Source: Siphonodentalium dalli
Taxonomy: Eukaryota > Mollusca > Scaphopoda > Gadilida > Siphonodentaliidae
Reading direction: 5' to 3'
Assembly: GCA_032622095.1 (NCBI GenBank)
Contig: CP136062.1
Coordinates: forward strand, 33,172,918 to 33,236,917
Length of the DNA stretch: 64,000 nt
The first letter of the stretch is position 1. Each line of letters opens with the position of its first letter. This document shows positions 46,675 to 58,047 of this stretch, piece by piece. The translations under genes were made by a program, and so were the position numbers. The notes under the pieces were generated by a model, which was not told where the DNA came from, ran no database searches, and was given only the letters and a program-made list of their open reading frames with translations.

Positions 46675-47028
46675 GCGATACTAAGCGCGCTGAATTTCAT
46701 ACAGACCCGATAGTGTTATATTTATATTAGATAAATACTGTGCATATAGTGTACATATAGCATTTACAACTATAATTATATACATATCTAAAACATTGTC
46801 TCTATTTATACAATAAACAATATAGAAGAAGCAATAATTTGATTTAAATGTCACAATTTTGAGCGCAAGATGTTGCAATATTAAGCGCAAAATATTGAGA
46901 TATTAAGCGCAAACTATTGCAATAATATCACAAGCGACATGCTTATACGCGTTTCCACTTGCAATATTATTGCGATATTGAGCGCAAAAATAGCGCGCTT
47001 AAAATACCACTTCTTTTGACTGGTACTG
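46535..47028. mobile_element. TA-flanked Tc1/mariner-like MITE, 494 bp
   Basis: TA at 46533-46534 and 47029-47030 flank CAGTACCAGTCAGAAGAAGT and ACTTCTTTTGACTGGTACTG. The interior is rich in TATTGCGATATTGAGCGC phrases. TA duplication and CAGT-starting ends fit the Tc1/mariner superfamily. There is no transposase. A matching terminus with the same neighbouring sequence is seen on the left palindrome arm near 44028. Confidence 0.75.
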
Positions 47029-47030
47029 TA

Positions 47031-48547
47031 TATATCAATAACATCAAGTTGGGATTGGAACCTTCAAGACAGATCCCATAATAACAGTGCACAATGACTT
47101 GGCGACAATGTTCTCCTGTATTCGCACATTTTCCATGAAATTTTAAAGCATGATGCATCAAACTGTATACTGTTATCACACACTTAGTATCAATATCAGT
47201 GAGTCAGCAAAAGATAGTTTGATAAGAACATCCAACCAATAGTGTACTCCCGGTAAATTGTCGTAATAACTTGTCGATAACATGGCGAATGATGACAATG
47301 TCTCATATCCACACGTTTCAATGAAAATTGATGAACACGGGATGAATTGGTCCGTGTAATTGTAAAGTTGGAATTGTAGATATGTGATCACCCATCACTG
47401 CGCGGCGTCAGTTCATTGTTTACGGTGTTGTTGTTCACATTGAAGCTCTTGTGACTTACACTGGTGCGCACAGTACATGTACATGCATATCCTCTCTTGT
47501 AAATGTACATGCATATGCTTTGAAACAATCAGATTCTGAAAACTGTCAACTGGATTTTCAACATTATAATAGTAAAAGCTGCTCGTTGAGTCGTTGTTGT
47601 TATTATTGTCACTATTGGTTGACATCGAAGCTCGTGTAATTGTACCTGTATCATAACGTGTCAGTAAATGTGCCAGTGTTTTGATACTAAGTCACAACAC
47701 AGCACTGAGTCGAATGAAGTCAGACCACGGATCATGCCATGATTGGCATGAATCGATTGGCATGAATCTCTGCTCTCGAATTTAGTGGAAATTGTCAATC
47801 GAAAAGGTAAAAGTTTCCCAAAAACAATAGTTTACTATCAAATATGCTTTGCCAAAGCAAAATGGCGAAGAAATGAGCTGTGCTAAAGCGGGAACTTAAC
47901 CCCGGAATGAGAATAACGTACCGTACTCTTGATAATTCGTACGGATCCGCATAACACATAATGAATGCCGGATAAATAATATATATTAAATATATTAAAT
48001 ATCAGCAGAGTAAGATTCAGTCATACTGTATGGAGTAATTGCCGTATATATTATGGTCGCCGATAAATATACTATTGAATTTTGACAGTATGACTTTGAA
48101 TCACGAAACCGACAGTAATTTCTAATAGTGTACACACACTGGGCAATTGGTTGCACGATATAACATTTATGTGTAGCGCCTATTATAGTATATTATATAC
48201 CTATATGTACTATTTGCATCCTCATATACAAATGCACATGTATTCGAGCTGCAATCGCGCACATACATATACATATTTTGAGCTATATTTTAGTATATAT
48301 GTATAACACACCGGTTATATAGACCTCTATATCTACGTGTGACCATTTTTGGACGGCAACTGGGAGTGCAGCTTTAAATAAATCGACCGATGTATTAGAT
48401 TCGACGCGACGAAGATGCGTCCGTCTGAAACAAAATTGACCACAGTCGCATCATCGCCGGATTTAATACAATTAGATTCGAGTCGACAAAAATCCGTCGT
48501 TTCAAACGGGCCTTAATGGTTGTGTTGATACGACACGCGTGCCAGCC
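47031..48547. other. Stretch without a supported gene
   Basis: AT-rich with small local repeats, such as GATTGGCATGAATC twice near 47741. No recognised feature. Confidence 0.4.
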
Positions 48548-48579
48548 CGGAAGGATAGAAAGTGAGTTCTATCCTTCCG
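48548..48579. repeat. Short perfect hairpin CGGAAGGATAGAA
   Basis: CGGAAGGATAGAA pairs with TTCTATCCTTCCG around a 6-base loop AGTGAG. First of several hairpins in 2.1 kb. Confidence 0.9.
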
Positions 48580-48723
48580 CGGATGAACAAGTGTCGTGTC
48601 GACAAACCCATCAGCACACGTGTAATTATGTGTTTATTACACGCCACCCGTCCTATAATCCGTGAATTAGAAAACAGACATACAATATTTATTCAGACAC
48701 ACAACTCTGCAAATATAATAGCG

Positions 48724-49125
48724 TGTCTGTCATTTGCAGAATGAGGTCCCCAGAGGGTGAATTTAGTGATGCTATCCCGCACAGAGCGGGCTAGCATCAC
48801 CAAATTCACCATCTGGAGACTCATTCTGCTTACGCCTCATCTTCTGGGAAGTATCTATAGTATCAAATTAACATTGTTTTTAGTTACATTTCCCTTCTAT
48901 ATCCCCTAATTTGCAGAAGATAAAAATCATAATTGAGGTGCCAAATGGGTGAACATCACCAACTTCAACTGGGGAAACTTCAATATGATCCTATGTCTGC
49001 CATAGTAGTTGAGGGCCTTAGCAGAATGAGGTCCCCAGAGGGTGAATTTAGTGATGCTAGCCCGCTATGCGGGATAGCGTCACTAAATTCACCCTCTGGG
49101 GACCTCATTCTGCAAATGACAGACA
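48724..49125. mobile_element. 402-bp element made of two mirror hairpins
   Basis: The outer ends TGTCTGTCATTTGCAG and CTGCAAATGACAGACA are inverted. Just inside lie two related hairpins, 48736-48829 and 49021-49113. Each has arms of about 45 bp starting GCAGAATGAGGTCCCCAGAG. The second is almost perfect and the first has several mismatches. The design matches the CCCTGTGCC module, but the sequence is unrelated. No target duplication seen. Confidence 0.78.
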
Positions 49126-49349
49126 AGCTATTTGCAGGCTTTCAGACACACACATATGGTTTCTGTTGTCGTGCGTGGTGATGCTTTTGTTTGATAGGGG
49201 AACGTCCATTATGCGACATCAACGGGATGCGTATGACACGTGTGGGTCATACTGATTTGTACACATGTATGTCATACTGATTTGTACATATGGCACAACA
49301 GGAATGCTCTAATTCCAGGAATAGGCGTGTAATACATAGAGAATACCTG

Positions 49350-49494
49350 CGGGTTTTGGTTAAATACCCGGATTATCTCATGAGTGGCTACAAGGAAATA
49401 CAGAATTTCCACGAGCGGCTAAAAGCCTCGAGTGGAAATTCTGTATTTCATTGTAGCCACGAACGAGATAATCCGGGTATTCAACCAAAACCCG
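49350..49494. repeat. 145-bp hairpin with about 65-bp arms
   Basis: CGGGTTTTGGTTAAATACCC at the left pairs with the complementary sequence ending CAACCAAAACCCG at the right. Pairing continues through GATTATCTC/GAGATAATC and GAAATACAGAATTTCCAC/GTGGAAATTCTGTATTTC. The loop is only a few bases (AGCGGCTAAAAGCC region). Confidence 0.9.
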
Positions 49495-49710
49495 AAGGTG
49501 TTCTTTTTATTATATGCGCTACGTTATAACCCCCCCAAACTGCTAGTTTTGTCCTACAGTTCACTTCAAATTGTTAGAAAGCTTCGACATCTGCATTTTG
49601 TTTACATTCCATCAATTGATTTGCTCACCACTGAATGACAAATATCGAGTATATAAACCGGAAGTAATCTCCGAGTAGGTAAAACTATTGTGTTATCCAT
49701 CGTCTCGGTC

Positions 49711-49749
49711 AGTGTTATCCATCGCCTCGGTCCAGGCGATGGATATAAC
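49711..49749. repeat. Short hairpin TTATCCATCGCCT
   Basis: TTATCCATCGCCT pairs with AGGCGATGGATATAA with one bulge. A related GTTATCCATCGTCTCGG copy lies just upstream (about 49693). Confidence 0.8.
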
Positions 49750-50149
49750 GCTCTACGCCACGGCAATTTTCCACTATTTAATGGGGAAGCATATAATAAA
49801 ATATATTAGTGTGGACGAATCCCCGGGGGAGTAACGTAACTTTACGCGGACAACGTGTAAGCTAATTATGAATGGTAAAACCATAAACGCGTATGCAGAT
49901 ATTTTACTTCAAAAATAGATAGTCATCGCAAATTAAAATAAGCATCTGTCTCTGTTTATCTATCGAGTATTAACCTAATATATTCATTGGGAATATATAC
50001 GGCGCCAAACTTTGCGAAACTCATTGATTTTTGTCTAAATCAATTGTTATACTATACGCATATGACACAATTTCGATGTGTTCAAGATAAAATTCACTCG
50101 GGCACAATGCAGAATACTTTATTTGCATTGGTAAACGAACGAGCACATA

Positions 50150-50352
50150 CCTTATACTGTATAGTACATGTATCCACCCATTATATACTCTACACTGTAT
50201 AGTACAATAATCCACCCATTATATGCAATATACTGTACAGCACACGTATCCACCATTATATACACTATACTGTATAGTTCACGCATCCTCACAGTACATA
50301 CATTATACTGCATAGTACACGTATCTACACATGATATACATTATAATGTATA
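50150..50352. repeat. ~40-45-bp degenerate minisatellite, about 5 copies
   Basis: Units carry ATACTGTATAGTACA, GTATCCACCCATTATATA and variants. The flanking 60-84-codon frames are by-products. Confidence 0.8.
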
Positions 50353-50506
50353 GGCCAAGCATCAGTTTGTGTTTATCATGTATATACCTTTCAATCATTG
50401 TTGTGGAATTGCTCGAGTTCTATAACTTCTATAAGCGAGATCACTGGGTCGCGGCCATTTTTGATTTATCCAGATCTGTTCCGTGGTTTCAGAGATTCTT
50501 CCATTC

Positions 50507-50646
50507 CCGGTTCCGTGGTTTCAGTGCTACTGGTCAAAGTTTTGGAGTAGCGTTGCCATATATGGAGCTTTTGAATTATTCATGACTTCCATGTATGGAC
50601 TGCTACTCCAAAACTTTGACCTGTAGCACTAACACCACGGAACCGG
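50507..50646. repeat. 140-bp hairpin with about 43-bp arms
   Basis: CCGGTTCCGTGG... GGTCAAAGTTTTGGAGTAGC pairs with GCTACTCCAAAACTTTGACC... CCACGGAACCGG around a loop of about 50 bases. A partial extra copy of the left arm phrase TTCCGTGGTTTCAG lies just upstream (about 50479). Confidence 0.88.
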
Positions 50647-53091
50647 ACCTTGTTGATCAAATGAAGCCACGTGTTATATAGTGACAGGGCGTATTCCGAT
50701 AACTTAACTCACTTTGGAGCTTCACGTCGCCACTTTATTCGCAAACGCGATGACATCATATATAGTGAATTGCGACACAGAACGTAAACACCATGGAATT
50801 TGAAACAAAACACCAGCTACAAATGTGTTCGCCTGCGAAAAGCTTGTGATCGATTTGAAAAGTCGGCTACGAATGTGATTGGTGCCTTTTGACAAAGATC
50901 CCCATCAGCAAAATTTACGTGAATTATACATGCATGGAATATATAAAGATGTGTGTACAAGCATATTGCTTCAAAATTGATAGTGATCGAAAATTAAAAT
51001 GAACATTTATCTACCATCATTGGCTTCTTTAAATATAATAAATTCCTTGGGAAACTATATGGCGCCAGGTTTTGTCAATTCATTTCTGTCGTGTCTAAAC
51101 AGGTCTAACGAAGAAATCGTTAAAAGACGTTGATCATAATATTTCGTAAGCGCAGTTCGAAGAACACTCATTAAAATCATGTAAATACTCGTTTCAAATG
51201 ATTTAAATTTTAAGTAAACGTTGGTGTGTGCAACAAAATATGATCATTTGTTATGTTTGTACTCCAGGGCGCATCAGAATTTGTGTAAAAGTGTAGAAAT
51301 ATGCAAAATTCTGCGAAGACAATATTTATCGAAAGTGCCCAGCTGGGCGGTTCCACGTTATTCGATAGATATCGTCTCAAAACTCGTTTTAAAAGATATA
51401 CTTAGAAAAAACCTTTAGTATGTATTTTTTTAAATGGTCACTTGTTGTGTTACAACATGTAAACATGCTTGTATTGATGTATAGAATTAGAAATTAGCCA
51501 AAAATGAGCGAAAACTGAGTGAAAATTAGCGAAAATTTACTTCGGTCATCCGTCGATGCTTCGGTCTGCAATATTCGCTCCGAAAGCTTTCTGATGGCCA
51601 GTTTTCGGGATATTCGCAAAGAAATATATATATTAGTTGCCCACAAGTAATAATCAATCACTATTGCGTCCAAAATATCGATTAATTTGGAGTTTACTCT
51701 AATACCGCCCAGCTGGGCAGCCCAGCTGGGCTTTTATACTAGTTTTTCAAAATCGCCCAGCCGGGCTTTTATAGGGTCTCCCAATAATGCATGGTCCCAC
51801 TATATTGGGGTCAACGTTCAGTGCCGGCAGTACAATTCATTTAAACGAATCCCCGTCACCACGCCACCTAATCTTCTCGTTGTCCGACGAACACTGGACG
51901 CAATTAATAGACAAAGGATCGTGATTACGGCTCGTGGTCAGATAATTTCATTGAATGGTCCCCTGACTGCAAACCTCGCAGACGCTCTGTGTTTTGGGCA
52001 GACCAATGTCGACAACTATACTGTCGGGAAATCCCGTATATTTACGAGGAAAGCACCCGTGAAATTGGTCTTAATTCTCAGACGTGGCCACTACGGTGAA
52101 ATTTACCGTGATCTGAGAAGAAATTGCCACCATTTAAGCACCACATACTCGATTCCACAGACGATATCTCGTGCTAAGAAGTTGTTGTTAGTTTTGTTAT
52201 TGATTTTATTTTCTGGCGCTGACACAGCATTATAACATTAGGCGATGAGTGCAGTTACAATATTCATACAATACGCATTTTAGGGTAACCGTTATTTCGT
52301 TCAGGGAAATATCCAGACGTGTCTAACTGTTATTTCAACCAATATATCTGCGCCCGTATCTTACGAAATCTGGAACGTATTCGATTATAATTCATCTCTA
52401 AATTATCTCCAATACATCACATTGCCGACAAGGATTAAAATTTATCGAAATGACAAAGATACCAGATTTCCCAGGGTTTTATCCGAATCCTGATGCAGAT
52501 GCTGCTGGTATACGAGTGGAAAAATGGTCGCGAGATCAAAACACAGATTACAATGTCTGGATGAACCACATATCGGTCTGTAATAGCCCGAGCTAAACTA
52601 GACATATCGGTATTCCTGTTGTAAACATATAACATACACATACTATAAATCATACATGTACAGGAATAGCACGAATTAAACCAATACCCAACTCAGTAAA
52701 AATTTATGTTCTGCACTCAATAATAAGTTGTTCATATAATGATTATGCAATTGATAAAAACGACCGCGTTTCAAATAAGGACCGGATCATATCGCAAAGG
52801 ATATTTATATTATGCTGACAATGTTCCTATTTTCCATCATAAAATGAATTTATTGTCTTCTGTTATTCTGTGGAAATCGGTTATATACTCGCACATTGCT
52901 GCAAAAGAACTAATGCGAAGGTTTTTTGTATGACGGAAAATTCATAACGACGTGCATTCGGTCTCAACCGAGTTCGTCGTACAGACATGGCATAGGCTAT
53001 CCTCTATTTCTAATGGGGGCTGTTTGTGTCTTCTCTTCCAATCGCTAGTGTGTGATTACTTACGCGCCATCTAATGAAGATAATTCTCGCG
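50647..53091. other. Stretch without a confirmed gene; GCCCAGCTGGGC palindromes
   Basis: GCCCAGCTGGGC-type palindromes occur at about 51339, 51708, 51720 and 51752. A 182-codon plus-strand frame at 51687-52235 starts at these palindromes. It has no recognised domain, and the C-terminal Leu-rich run is not a clear membrane helix. It is the longest frame here outside repeats, but I give it little weight. Confidence 0.35.
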
Positions 53092-53460
53092 TCAACTGAT
53101 TTGGTATTCGTAATATACGGTTCCAGCTCGTATCTGCGTTTGAAAATGCGATACGTTCTTCTCAAACAAGTCCTTCACAACACAGTTGATGTGCTCTACT
53201 TCCAGCTTTTTGCCAGCTCTTATTCTTGAATTCCACTCGACCGGCTGTCTTCCGCGATACCTCACACGATGCCGTGGATAACTTCGCATCATTTGATTCA
53301 AAGTATGCCACATAAACGAAATTATTGTATGGCGCCCTGACTAAGAAATTGTATTCTTATATCTGAAACTCTTCAAAACCGCGTCATGAAATACGGCGAA
53401 TCTACCCAATGCATGCATGCTGGCTGTGAAAGAACGATCGGTCCATTTTAGCGATGGTTC
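53092..53460 (-). pseudogene. Possible decayed coding fragment, unrecognised
   Basis: A 73-codon frame (53092-53313, minus) continues upstream in the same frame past one stop, with plausible protein composition, to about 53460. It contains LEVEHINCVVKDLF. That loosely resembles the E-H-x-N...K motif I recall in DUF6589-type proteins of transposon-rich invertebrate genomes, but the resemblance is short. It could equally be chance. Confidence 0.2.
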
Positions 53461-53901
53461 CCCAAGGCCTGATTATCCATGAATGCACTTCGTGGCAATT
53501 GTGTATGACATTAAAACAGTTGGTCGACAAAGCGAGAACCGAGAAAGTTGCTATCAAACATACCAAGGCTATTAGATTTTCACAAGGGGTCAACTAAGTG
53601 TCACAAAATCAGAAAAAAAATCGAACAAAACTCCAAAATTAAGAACACCGACATCCACCGAAGTATCAACAAAATAAACGCTGTGAGATATTCAGTGACA
53701 AATATGAACAAACAGTTGGTAGAACAGCTAGTCCTGCATATGTAAACAGTAGGACTTTTTCGGGTTTCAATACAATGTAGTTTTCAGAAAACTTGCATAT
53801 CAAAGGACAGACCACATGAATGATACCATGGTGAAACTCAATTAGTACATAACAGACACTGTGATCGCAATCGGAATCAACATATAATTTTTTTTTTAAT
53901 T

Positions 53902-54110
53902 CGGAATAACGAACCTTCGGAATAGAAAACCTTCGGAACAAAGAACCATCGGAATGGAGAACCTTCGGAATTGCGAACAGTCGGAATAGCGAACCTTCGG
54001 AATCAAGAACATGCGGAATAGAGAACCTTCGGAATAGCGAACATTATCCCGCAGATTAATTATTCCGAAGGTTCACTATTCAGAAGGTTCGCTATTCCGA
54101 ACGTCCGCTA
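53902..54110. repeat. 16-bp minisatellite that reverses orientation
   Basis: About nine degenerate units of CTTCGGAATAGCGAAC run from 53902 to 54045. After a short spacer, units of the reverse complement (TATTCCGAAGGTTCGC) run from 54060 to about 54110. The block can fold back on itself. Confidence 0.88.
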
Positions 54111-55481
54111 TTCCTAAGGGTTTTCTATCCTGGGCGTACTTATTTATTCAGAGCTGCATACAAAAAGTACATGCCGACCTCCCCTCCCCCCAGACACATC
54201 ACGGAATGAAAAATACTATAAACTCGTACATGTATTCCCGTATTGCATTTAATACACCCACTCTAATTTCCAAATCGTTTTCCAGATGCCGGTTATTATT
54301 AGCAGGAAGACAATGTAAGTTTACCGTTGATTGTGGAAACATGGTGACTGCATGACTGAAACAAAATAAAGGATAATGTGCGACCGAAATAGCATACTGT
54401 CGTTGGAAGAACCATCAAATGTCAATGCAATGCGTTCATCGCCCGTTTAGTCAACGATACTCCGCAATGCAGTACGTTGTGGAGTTCCAGCACTGTTTTT
54501 GAGTTATAACGCTACCGTTATAATCTTCTTTTCACCTGTTAACATATTATCCAAATTAGTTGGTGTTGCCTCCAAAATATTCCGTCTTGGTGGTGTACCC
54601 CTATCAACCGCGGCCAAGTGGTATCACGGAAATTTGTAGCAGTTGACATGCGATATCCTCGGTAATCTTACTGCGGTAATAGTTTGTTAACCGCAGTAAC
54701 CAAGTAGATTACCGCTATATCAATTGTTTGCGACTGCAGTACACCGCATTAATTTTTTCTCATTCATGACCGATATACACCCAATTCATGTTTTCATGTG
54801 CCCCATTTTCCCACAAACCTAATTCGTTTTATGTCAAGACTGAATAAATGTTAATCAATTGTATCGAATACGTATTATATATAGTTCATAGGTTTTTTAC
54901 AGCGATGAGATGAACTTATTACAAACTTTGAGAAAAACAGCGAGTTTGAACTAGACATTTTGAAACACATGAGTGTCCGACGTCTGGCGCCATTTCCAAT
55001 CACCAAGTTTTCAATTGCTAAATACAGGTATCATACATGTATTTAAACCATCAAAGGTATCTTTATTTTCAAGTTAACCAGCCCTTGAATTTAAATGGCG
55101 GTCGCCGAAATCGACAGAAGCGACAATAAGTGTTTTGTCGTTTTCGGCGCGCCATTAGGAAGTAACCCTAATAATATTCCATACATTCTATATTGTGTGA
55201 TTTAGATTGGTCGAAATTAGTATTACTCGTAATTGAAAAGCTCCTTCGAACTTATTATTTTCAAAATATAGATGCAGTTAGTTCATCTGTGCTCATTCAA
55301 TCGTGCAATATGTTGGACACGTGTATGTGCGATGGCCGACTGACTACTGCACATAATTCTACCCTCACACCAGATTATATTGCTGGACGAGGGGGGTTCC
55401 TGACAGGAATATAATGAAACAAACAACAACGATACAGCTATAAGTCTGAATAAAATAGCTTATAGTAATATTCTATCACTG
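54111..55481. other. Stretch without a supported gene
   Basis: Includes a small hairpin at about 54668-54702 (TTACTGCGGTAA / TTAACCGCAGTAA). ATTGGTCGAAATTAGTATTA near 55205 matches a phrase of the 44-46-kb palindrome, so a fragment of that repeat may be here. Confidence 0.4.
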
Positions 55482-56390
55482 TCATTTTTGTGCTTCTAAG
55501 ACAGCTGCAGCAAAATTATCATGAGGTGCTTCCTCTCTGAAATAACATTTATAGAAAGTCTGAGCGCTCTGCCAGTTTGCTGTTGTAAGGAAAGTTCTTA
55601 ATGGTACATCATTATGTAAAGCTGTTGAACAAGCTTACCCTCTGACCAAATGTGTTTTGAACATGTTATTATCAATGCCTGCAAGTGCCACTAACTATCC
55701 AGCGTGAAATAGTAGCGGAATAGACTCATTTATGAGTCTTGACATAAATAAAAAGGCTTCTGTCTGATATCATAGACTGTCCGTTTGAGATATTCGTTTG
55801 GCGTAGAAACCACACACAAGCTCTATAAATGGAACTATTTACATTCCAACGCTGGTTGGGGATGAGATTCAGTGGATGGTTTAATGTGACAAGGCACATG
55901 CCGCAAAATTTCACCAGGTACCCACTTAATATGGTCAAGATGTAAGTTAGCTAATGTTAATATCGAGGCACTGGTGACATAGAAAGGAAAAACCTTTTAA
56001 CAAACGGTTAATAATTGGTGAGTCAGAATTTTTTTTTTACCAAATACTTTCAGAGTTTGATTTACTGTGGATCGGTGCGGGTTAATGAAACTGTGTGATT
56101 TCTTGTTTTTGTGCCATTTCAGTTAAATAATTTGCAAAAATATGTTTATGTGGGATCAAAGGAATTAATTTGTTGTCTAGAACACCAAGATGTCCATTGT
56201 TGCCACGCAATGCTATATTGCTTGTTTGTGGATAACTTCCATGAATTGGAGTTAATATCGTCTGTGGATAGACCTTTTGGTTTGAAGATTTGCCTGATAC
56301 TAAGCAGGCGATCATTCTCATTTTGGGAAACAGAGGGTCAGAATTGTTTGTTGTGACGTTATGCAAACAAACCAATGTCAGCTTGCCAAG
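55482..56390 (-). pseudogene. Tyrosine recombinase, degraded
   Basis: In shifting minus-strand frames I see an N-terminal DNA-binding segment (SWKLSTNKQYSIAWQQW) and a mid region ending SLCVVSTPNEYLKRT. The C-terminal catalytic part has ATISRWIVSG, the H-x-x-R box in FKTHLVRG, and the presumed nucleophile tyrosine near TFYKCYFRE. It ends at a stop at 55482. These match the YR of DIRS-like elements. At least two frameshifts and several in-frame stops make it inactive. Confidence 0.78.
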
Positions 56391-56394
56391 TCAT

Positions 56395-57345
56395 CTGCAT
56401 CATTGTCACACCCATGAATAAAGACCAAAGAAAGCTGAATGTTGCGAGCAAAAGCCCTTTCAAAAATACTACTGGCTAAATTAAGTAGTCACAAATGTGT
56501 GCCTCCTTCATTATTAATGTAATATGTAGCTGTAGTAATATCAGCTTTAAAGGGGTACTGTACGCCACATGTTGTTGTTGGTTTTTATAGTCTCCGAGTC
56601 GGAGAATAAGGTAACAATTTTTTCATTATTTGAAAGTCTGTTGAGTACGAAGTAGTGTTACGGATGACAAATTCACCGGAATGCAAAAATACAAATTGTC
56701 GTTGTCGAGTAATTTTTGTACAGTTTTCAACCAAATGAATCAAATAAAAGTTATATTATATGCATACTAGTCCCATATAATCATTTAAGTTATTGTATCA
56801 TCGCTAGTCAGTGAGTGGCTTGTGTGTTCTCCCCGTATCATCATAATATTTTAAGCGATCGTGTGTGCGATCGGTTTAGCAAGCCAGTATCTGTCAATTA
56901 CTTTATTTGAGTACGGAAATTCGTAATTTAATTGACGCCATTTTATGGCTCCAGTCATAAATTCAATTTATATCAAATTATTAACTTTTAAATTATTAAA
57001 TTTTAAGATAGCCAATTAACCTGAGCGTTTACATAATACATCTTCGACTCAAATTACTTATGTTTCTATATATTATCGATATTAGATCGTTGTTGTCACC
57101 GGAAAATATAATGGAAATGGCGTACAGTTCCCCTTTAATCTGGATATGCTGATCTTTCAAATCTGCACATAAATGTTCTAAACCAAGATGAATAGCTTTC
57201 AATTCTAGGAAATTAATGTGGTGATTTGTCTCCTCTGGAGACCAACATCCATTGGCACCTTTGTGCACGAAGCATGCTTCCCAACCAACAGAGTTTGTGA
57301 CAATTGTCTGGTCCACTGGTGCATGTCTAAGTTGCCTGCCATACA
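56395..57345 (-). pseudogene. RNase H domain, split by a MITE
   Basis: The upstream part reads TIVTNSVGWEACFVHKG, CWSPEETNHHINFLELKAIH and LGLEHL. After the MITE it resumes with ADITTATYYINNEGGTH and FARNIQLSLVFIHG, typical of the RNase H in DIRS-like and Ngaro elements. The usual first Asp (TDAS-type) is Asn here and the DNTT motif reads DITT, so catalytic residues look lost. Joining across the MITE while dropping one TTAA restores frame at the DNA level, which confirms the insertion. Confidence 0.82.
56551..57134. mobile_element. 584-bp TTAA MITE inserted in the RNase H region
   Basis: TTAA at 56547-56550 and 57135-57138 flank inverted ends AGGGGTACTGTACGCC and GGCGTACAGTTCCCCT. The duplication lies inside the codons for the Ile-Lys preceding ADITTA in the host element. 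The interior is AT-rich without coding. A second, unrelated TTAA family from the ones at 8696 and 38733. Confidence 0.85.
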
Positions 57346-57346
57346 T

Positions 57347-58040
57347 GCCAGTGGCATTACAAAGCCGCAGGAGACAGGATCAACTCATGATCATAATCAA
57401 GGTCATATAACTGAATTGCGTCAACTTTAGCTCTATCAATGCCACGAGTATGACAACTTCCCAAATGCAATAGGCTTGGAATCAGCAGCAAACTGCCAAT
57501 GAGTTTAGTCACTTCTCTGAGTGTTGGGGATTGACTCAACAAAAGTGCCTTGGCAGAACATATTTTTTTTCAAGTTTGTCTTCTGGAAGAAAGATCTTAA
57601 TTTGTTTAGAATGTAAAATATATCCCAAATATTGAATTCGATGGGATGGTGTGAGAACCGACTTTTCCCAATTGATGGTGAAACCAACTTTTTGTAATAG
57701 GTTGATAACATAATAACCATATTCTAAACATTTACTGGATCAGTGTGTTGTGTGCCAGGGGACTATCGTCAATATAAAATAAAGACTTACGTAGATGGGA
57801 AAACACTGTTTTTAAGACTCTGGTGAAGAATCTCGGAGTCGGAGACAGTCCGAAAGGTAAAACAAGTAGAATAAATTATCGTGAACAAACTTGAGATATT
57901 TCCAATGATCTTGAAAAATAGGCAGACTATGGTATGCATTTTTCATATCGATGGAAATGTACATTTCCTTGTGAGAAAGGCTATCTAAAACCAAGTGCAC
58001 AGTTTCTTGTTAAAAATGATGGAATTCTGTGAATTTGTTA
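57347..58040 (-). pseudogene. Reverse transcriptase, C-terminal part
   Basis: Minus-strand frames give YISIDMKNAYHSLPIF (the motif with the first catalytic Asp), then LPFGLSP, then LFYIDDSPLAHN, the YxDD box. It continues through VGFTINWEKSVL, IQYLGYILHSKQIKI, and a thumb-like segment with LREVTKLIGSLL. This is the order of YR-retrotransposon RTs. Frameshifts separate the blocks, for example before LPFGL and after the KLEK region. Confidence 0.85.
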
Positions 58041-58047
58041 AGACCAC

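Noticed and set aside
51687-52235. 182-codon plus-strand frame, with a short VGKSRIF stretch resembling myosin heads
   Set aside because: The match is only a few residues, neighbouring myosin motifs are missing, and the frame starts in palindromic DNA. Kept only as a note in the region entry.
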